Below are positions 8,067-12,893 of a stretch of DNA of 12,893 bases, one piece after another. The notes below the pieces were generated by a model. That model made no database searches. It was not told where the DNA came from and saw nothing but the letters and a program-made list of their open reading frames with translations. The stretch's first letter is position 1; every line of letters starts with the position of its first letter. The DNA is from Lojkania enalia (taxonomy: Eukaryota > Ascomycota > Dothideomycetes > Pleosporales): NCBI GenBank assembly GCA_010094045.1, contig ML986941.1, forward strand, positions 8,867 through 21,759, read 5' to 3'. The translations under genes were made by a program, and so were the position numbers.

Positions 8067-9359
8067 ATGTCTGACCATAATTCACCTTCTAATTCCCGTG
8101 CTAGAACCAATATACGCGCAAGTCGTAGTAAGAGTAAACTTCCATCTACACGTGTAGAACAACCGTTACCTCTTATAGGGGGCCCTGCGACAGGTAGACC
8201 CCTCTCTATAGGGCCTGTAATAAAGAACCTATCTAATTCGGAGGGAAATCGGAGCGAACTAACCCTTAAGAAATAAATCGCAATTTTACAAGAGGAGATT
8301 ACACGCTTAATATAATAGAGAACTATTAGTCTCAATCAACCTCTATAAACCACCAAATCAACACCGATAATACGCCGAGAAACTTTTACGACTCCCCTAG
8401 CAAGAAACCTCTTAGCCACCCCTAAGCCCCCTCGAGCCTACCTTACTAAATATACGCCTAAGATCGAAAGCCTTACAGATAGTAATAAACCTATATTTAA
8501 ATAATAGCAAGCCTCGATCCTAGACCGACTTAAGATTAATGCGGATTACTATCGGATAGAGCGTATACATATAGCGTTAGTATAAGGATACACCTCTAGT
8601 ACTGCGAAAGGGTATCTAGAGCTAAAATACCTAGCCGAATCGGACTAGTATCAGTTTAAGAATACTAAAGAAATGATTTTACTTCTACGATCGTATTTTA
8701 TTATAGGTAATAAAGAGACAGAGGCGCGACAGGCGTTTCAGGTCCTAAGGATAAATAAGGGAGAAATGTTCCCAACTTTTAAAGCTCGCTTTATTAGTAC
8801 AGCTATTAGGGGATCCGTATCCTAATCTAAGTGGTTCTTCTACCTATAGGATAAAATTCTCCCCAGCCTAAGGATACCAAACCTTGGCTTCAAGCTTATA
8901 TAGAAAGGCTCCTTTAACGCTATAGTTGCCTACTTAACAGCCTATAATATAGAAAGGAGGAGCGTTCCTAACCTTCTAGAATAAACTATCAGCCCACAGG
9001 TTGCAGCTAAAACAAATTTAGATTGGTACTGGAAGGCTTCTAAGAGTTTATCTAAGGTAACCTATAATCTAATACTACCCCGATCCACCCTAGTATTAAC
9101 ACCTCGTTCTACTACGATCGCTCCTTAATAACCTAGTAAAACTCCCGCACCTGAAAGGTATATAACTCTAGGTAATTACTATAACTATAGTAAACTAGGA
9201 TACTTCGCGAACGAATATATAGTTTTTAGAATATAAGAGATAGAGGTTAAATAAGAGGAGATTAAGGAAGAAGAGTTTCTAGACGCAAATAAGTACTACC
9301 TGGATAGTTCTCAGGTGGGAAATAGAGACGCCTAGGAAAACTCTCCATCCTAGACTTAA
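8067..9359 (+). pseudogene. Gag (capsid/nucleocapsid) of family A, broken by in-frame stops
   Basis: Translation starts at ATG 8067. The first 69 codons are open and give a basic, Ser/Arg-rich N-terminus, ending at TAA 8274-8276. The same frame then continues to about 9335-9359 (some 425 codons) through scattered TAA/TAG codons that fit former CAA, CAG or TGG. A retrotransposon gag (capsid) region lies at about 8620-8980. A CCHC zinc knuckle lies at about 9177-9218: spacing and the Gly, Lys and Phe positions are kept, but the Cys and His codons read Tyr (TAT/TAC), so it could not bind zinc. Possible natural ends are the stops at 9333, 9351 or 9357. Gag would form the particle shell and bind the RNA genome. 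I chose this start because it is the only ATG followed by an open stretch, 176 bp after the LTR. Confidence 0.85.
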
Positions 9360-9419
9360 GTAAGTACGACTTATCAAACATCGATTTATCATATTTATTT
9401 AGAGGAAAGTACTTCCGAA

Positions 9420-9770
9420 TCTCTACCGTTCTATATTTAAAAGGTGTTGGTGTACAACTAAACGCCCTTGTTAATACTAGCACCTAAGGCTTCCTGTTCC
9501 TTAATTCTATAGTAGCTAGATTACTCTCCTAAGCCTTATATATGTCGATATAGTATTTACCCTTCAAAATTACCGTTAAAGGTTTTTAGGACTGAATCTA
9601 AACCCTAGTTAATTAGTATATCTACTTGCACCTGCGAATTAATAGAAGAACTATCTAAAACTGCCCATTCGTTATTATAGATCTAGGTACTTAGGATTGT
9701 ATTATTAGCATTAAATAGTTACATTATTTTTAACTCCTGCTAGATACGGATAAGAATCGGATTATATAGC
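9420..9770 (+). other. Aspartic protease domain of pol, family A, active site mutated
   Basis: The pepsin-like retroviral motif Asp-Thr-Gly is preceded by Ala-Leu-Val as usual, but at 9473-9481 the codons read Asn-Thr-Ser, both changes being G-to-A. The second half carries an Asp-Leu-Gly followed after a few residues by Ile-Ile-Ser-Ile-Lys-stop (from 9680), matching the late protease segment (Ile-Leu-Gly-x-Lys-Trp) of fungal gypsy elements. The domain would have cut the polyprotein. Without the catalytic Asp it is inactive. Confidence 0.75.
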
Positions 9771-10229
9771 CCTCTAAGTATCCTACTACTTATAATCCTT
9801 CACCTCCTCTTCTTATATAATTAACTCAGCCAGCACGCGATAAGGAAGTAGAGCTAGATATCCGGCGACGCGACGCTCTATAGAAAAAAGACTAGTATTA
9901 GCAGTCCCACAGTCCGACTATCTATTATATTAAGGGTCTACTAAGACTGCTAAAACTATATTAGTCTTCTATAGCCTATAGTCTAAACAAGCTTAGAGCT
10001 TCCGTACGCCCGTATAAAACAAAGTCTAAACCCAATCCGAAGAAAGTCTATTCTCCTATTATTATTCTTATCTCAGCTAATACTTTCTACTTTAATATAA
10101 AGAGGAAAGAGAACGAGTTTTTCTCCACGTCTCTATACGAAATTGAGCGGCTGATTAAAGATAAGCAAGCCCTAGAGCTGGAAGACAAGGCTGAAAACGA
10201 AGTACTAGTAAATCTCTGATTGCCATCCG

Positions 10230-10930
10230 AATACTATAGGTATTAGAATATGTTTAGCAAAACTGCGGCTTATTAATTGCCGGAATACCGCTCTTACAAT
10301 TATAAGATTGTCCTTACGGAACCCCTCCCCAATAGTTACAGCCCGTTGTATAAGTAGAACGTTAAGGAGCTGGAGGCAACTAAGAAGTATATTATAGATA
10401 ATCTACGGTATAGGTATATTAAGTAGAGTCGGAACCCCTTTACATCTCTAATCCTTTATATCTATAAACCTAATAGCGACCTACGTATCTGCGTAGATTA
10501 TCGTAAACTTAATACTCTTACCTATAAGGATGTATATCCAATACCGCGCATAGATAAACTCCTGTCTAGGCCTACTAAGGTAGTAATCTTTACCAAGTTC
10601 GACATTCGTGTAGCCTTTAATAAGATTAAGATAGACCCTAGTTCTAAAGAATATACTACCTTTCGGACTCGATACAGAACCTACAAGTATAAAGTTCTAC
10701 CTTTTAGATTGTGTAATAGCCCAGCAACTTACCAGCGCTATATAAACAACGTACTAATCGACTATCTAGATAACTTCTATATTACTTACCTAGACGACAT
10801 TCTTATCTACTTAGAAGACGAGGCGATATATACTATCTACGTCAAGAAAGTTCTTAAGAGATTACGTTAAGCAGGGTTATAAGTTGATATTAAGAAGAGC
10901 GAATTCTATGTTACCCGAACTAAATACTTT
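10230..10930 (+). other. Reverse transcriptase domain of pol, family A, best preserved part
   Basis: The Val-Asp-Tyr-Arg motif is at 10493-10504, the first catalytic Asp at 10601-10603 in Phe-Asp-Ile-Arg, a Leu-Pro-Phe-Arg-Leu block corresponds to the usual Met-Pro-Phe-Gly-Leu, and an intact Tyr-Leu-Asp-Asp catalytic box lies at 10787-10798. The stretch 10427-10867 has no stop. Upstream, a Leu-Pro-Glu-Tyr-Arg-Ser block at about 10278-10295 is the usual entry to the domain. Stops at 10424 and 10868 bound the open part. This region is the best choice for placing the element in a phylogeny. Confidence 0.9.
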
Positions 10931-11199
10931 AGCTATATCCTCTTAAATAAAAGCCTTAAGGTTAACCTAGAGAAGGTAGAAGTACTACGCAACTAGCAGC
11001 TACCTACTACCGTAACAGGTGTGAAATCCTTCTTAGGTTTTACTGGATTCTATCGACAGTTCGTACTGGAATTCTCGCGTGTTACAAAGCTAATTATCGT
11101 ACTATAAAGCCCTATAACCCCTTTCGTATAGATTTTAGAATGTGATATTACCTTTAAGAAATTAAAGTCAGCCCTGTTGAGTATACCTACTCTCTGCCA

Positions 11200-11610
11200 C
11201 TTTAACCCTGCGTTAGAAACAAAAATAGAAACTAATACCTCTAATAGAGTAGTTGCAGGAGTACTATTACAGAAACATCCTAACGGAAAATAGTACCCTA
11301 TAGCGTTTTATAGCAAGGTTCTATCCAGTTCGGAACTGAACTGGGAGATCTACGATAAGAAACTGTTCGCAATTGTTACTACGTTTAAGTAATAGAGGGT
11401 AGAACTTACTTTAGTAGCTACTAGGACTCTAGTATACATCAATTATCGCTTACTCGAATATTTCATAACTACGAAGGTACTTAATACTCGTCAAGTTTGT
11501 TGGACTGAGGAATTAGCTTAGTATCAGTTCCAAATTGAATACACCCTAGGTAAGAATAATACTAGAGTAGATATCCTTAGTCGTCGCGAATAAGATATAG
11601 AAAACTTAAA
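11200..11610 (+). other. RNase H domain of pol, family A, three catalytic positions lost
   Basis: The domain follows the reverse transcriptase connection. The Thr-Asp-Ala-Ser-like motif reads Thr-Asn-Thr-Ser (Asn codon 11234-11236). The Glu of the Lys-Glu-Leu block reads Lys (11360-11362). The Asp of the Thr-Asp-His-like motif reads Asn (11441-11443). The final motif keeps its Asp in Val-Asp-Ile-Leu-Ser-Arg-Arg (about 11567-11587). All three losses are G-to-A. The enzyme would have degraded the RNA strand during DNA synthesis. Confidence 0.82.
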
Positions 11611-11919
11611 AGCGGCTTAAACCGATAACCAGTTAAGAGTCCTATTTAGACTGTATTAACTTCACCCCCGAATTAATGCCGAATTAGCCTAGTCCTATAT
11701 TACTTAAATAACAACTTAAGCGGCTATACTAAACGTTATTAAAGGCTAGGAGCAGGTTATATCGCTAGACTCTCTAGAGTTGATCAACGTATTACTATAG
11801 GAAAACCGAGCCTCCTTCGCGTAGGAACGTACACTTCTACCCTATAAGTATTAGATAGAGAATAGACTACTCCTCTATAACAATTACTTATATATTCTAT
11901 TAGATTTAGGCCTTTGCAC

Positions 11920-12893
11920 GCGACTTATATAAGAGGCTTATAACTAAGTATCCTCCGCATACCTAAGCGCTACTAAAACCTATTAGTTACTGTCCCGGAA
12001 GTACTACTAGAAGGGTATAGAGGCTACTTGCAAACGATATGTATGGAATTATATCCTATACTGTAAAGCTTATCCGATATAAACCCGAACCCTAGGTTTT
12101 ATCTACCTACTTCCTATACTAAATCGACTAATATAGCACCTATATATTAACTTTAAGGATTTCCCTATAGATAAGTCCAGATACAATCAGATTATAGTAG
12201 TAATCGATCGCCTATCCAAACAAGCGGTGTCTATCTCCTACTATCGTATAATTAATACAAGGGGAATGGCCGAATTATTTATTTAATAGGTGTACCGCTT
12301 TAGCTACACGCCTGAAACTATTATTTTAGACTAAAGACCTTAGTTTATATCCAGTTTCTAGTCCGAATTCTGCTATATTTTAGGCGTGAAGATTAAACTA
12401 TCTACTACTTATTATAAAGAGACTGACGGACAGACGGAGATTATAAATAAGTACATCAATTAGAGACTGCGCCCTTTCGTATCCTTCTACTAGAATAACT
12501 AGAGTTCTCTATTACTTATAATCGACCGAGCATAAGCGACTCTACCCTATATAACTATCGGAATGTCCCCGTATCAGATCCTATACAGATCCGAGCCCCA
12601 TTAGAGTTGGGATTAGAAATATTCTATTAATCCTATTACTACAATAGATAAATTAAATCGTAAGGACGCCTTAGCTCTAGCAACTTATATATATACAGCC
12701 TAGGAAACCGTAAAGGCTAATATTAAGAAGGCTCAGGATCGCATGCAATCCGTCGTTAACTATTACTAGCAACCGATTGATTGGCAGATTAGTGACATAG
12801 TCTACCTAAATACTAAGAACCTTACGGTCTAGAGACCGAGCCGAAAGCTATCCGATTAATAGGAGGGCCCTTTTAAAGTACTAGAACAGGTTG
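11920..12893 (+). other. Integrase domain of pol, family A, truncated by window end
   Basis: The zinc-binding N-terminal part is at about 11933-12070; His and Cys codons read Tyr in several places (for example 11939-11941). In the catalytic core, the first Asp reads Asn (12149-12151), the second Asp is intact (12329-12331) and the Glu is intact (12437-12439), with 35 residues between the last two, as in D,D(35)E. The Thr-Asp-Gly-Gln-Thr-Glu block around 12422-12439 is unbroken. The C-terminal region ends with Gly-Pro-Phe-Lys-Val-Leu at the window edge. The domain would insert the DNA copy into the genome; the lost first Asp and many stops make it inactive. Confidence 0.88.

Larger units (their letters stand above)
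7482..12893 (+). mobile_element. Ty3/gypsy LTR retrotransposon, family A, right copy, moderately RIP-mutated, truncated by window end
   Basis: The element runs 5' LTR (7482-7890), leader (7891-8066), gag (8067 to about 9359) and pol (about 9326 on), in the order protease, reverse transcriptase, RNase H, integrase. Integrase after RNase H places it in Ty3/gypsy, not Ty1/copia. Pol stays in one frame (that of codon 9473) over about 3.5 kb. It is closed by many TAA and TAG codons, mostly at Gln or Trp positions, and by at least two TGA codons (9593-9595, 10217-10219). The 3' end of integrase, any chromodomain and the 3' LTR lie beyond the window. The sequence is related to the fungal elements often annotated as Tf2-like polyproteins. 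It cannot encode active proteins. Confidence 0.93.
9326..12893 (+). pseudogene. Pol polyprotein (protease, reverse transcriptase, RNase H, integrase) of family A, broken and truncated
   Basis: Pol reads in the frame one base back from gag and overlaps gag's end from 9326. Domains in order: aspartic protease about 9420-9770, linker about 9770-10200, reverse transcriptase about 10230-10930, RNase H about 11200-11610, integrase about 11920 to the window end. No frameshift breaks the frame over about 3.5 kb, but stop codons occur all along it. The longest stop-free stretch is 10427-10867 (147 codons) and covers the reverse transcriptase palm. The last codons resemble the Gly-Pro-Phe-Lys-Val-Leu motif found downstream of the integrase core in such elements. 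A chromodomain, if present, would follow outside the window. Start of pol is uncertain. Confidence 0.87.

Noticed and set aside
8045..8335. 96-codon open frame on the minus strand
   Set aside because: It lies antisense to the gag N-terminus and leader of a clear plus-strand element, has no recognisable domain, and its openness follows from the low stop density of this less mutated copy.
9262..9483. 73-codon open frame on the minus strand
   Set aside because: It is the antisense shadow of the gag/pol overlap and protease start; the plus-strand frame carries the recognisable protease motif.

Overview
The window is made entirely of decayed transposable-element and satellite DNA. I see no host gene, tRNA or rRNA. 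It looks like the genome of a filamentous ascomycete (Pezizomycotina) with repeat-induced point mutation (RIP). Three things point there: almost every difference between repeat copies is C-to-T or G-to-A; nearly all in-frame stops are TAA or TAG, as expected from CAA, CAG and TGG; and CpA/TpG dinucleotides are almost gone from the first 7.48 kb. The protein remnants resemble fungal Ty3/gypsy (Metaviridae) polyproteins.

Layout: (1) 1-2147, minus strand: the 5' part of a gypsy element, here called family A (LTR, leader, gag, start of protease), very heavily mutated and cut by the window edge. (2) 2148-about 3983, plus strand: the 3' half of a second gypsy element, family B (RNase H C-terminal half, integrase, chromodomain). 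Its pol frame begins directly at the LTR of the left family A copy, so A appears to have inserted into B's RNase H region. (3) About 3984-4925: AT-rich DNA, probably beginning with B's 3' LTR. (4) About 4925-6475: a minisatellite of about 21 units with a 71-bp period, pyrimidine-rich and nearly lacking G on the plus strand. (5) About 6475-7481: T-rich DNA with no recognisable gene. (6) 7482-12893, plus strand: a second, much less mutated family A copy with 5' LTR (7482-7890), leader, gag, and pol running protease, reverse transcriptase, RNase H and integrase. It leaves the window in the integrase C-terminal region.

The two family A copies form an inverted pair. Position x on the left matches position 9629 minus x on the right with no net gap over about 2.15 kb, and their LTRs face each other across 5.3 kb. 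Composition changes abruptly at the right LTR border: roughly 80% A+T on the left and about 60% on the right. This suggests that the right copy arrived later or met fewer rounds of RIP. No element is coding-competent. Reading frames are kept throughout, but in-frame stops and catalytic-residue replacements are spread over gag and pol.
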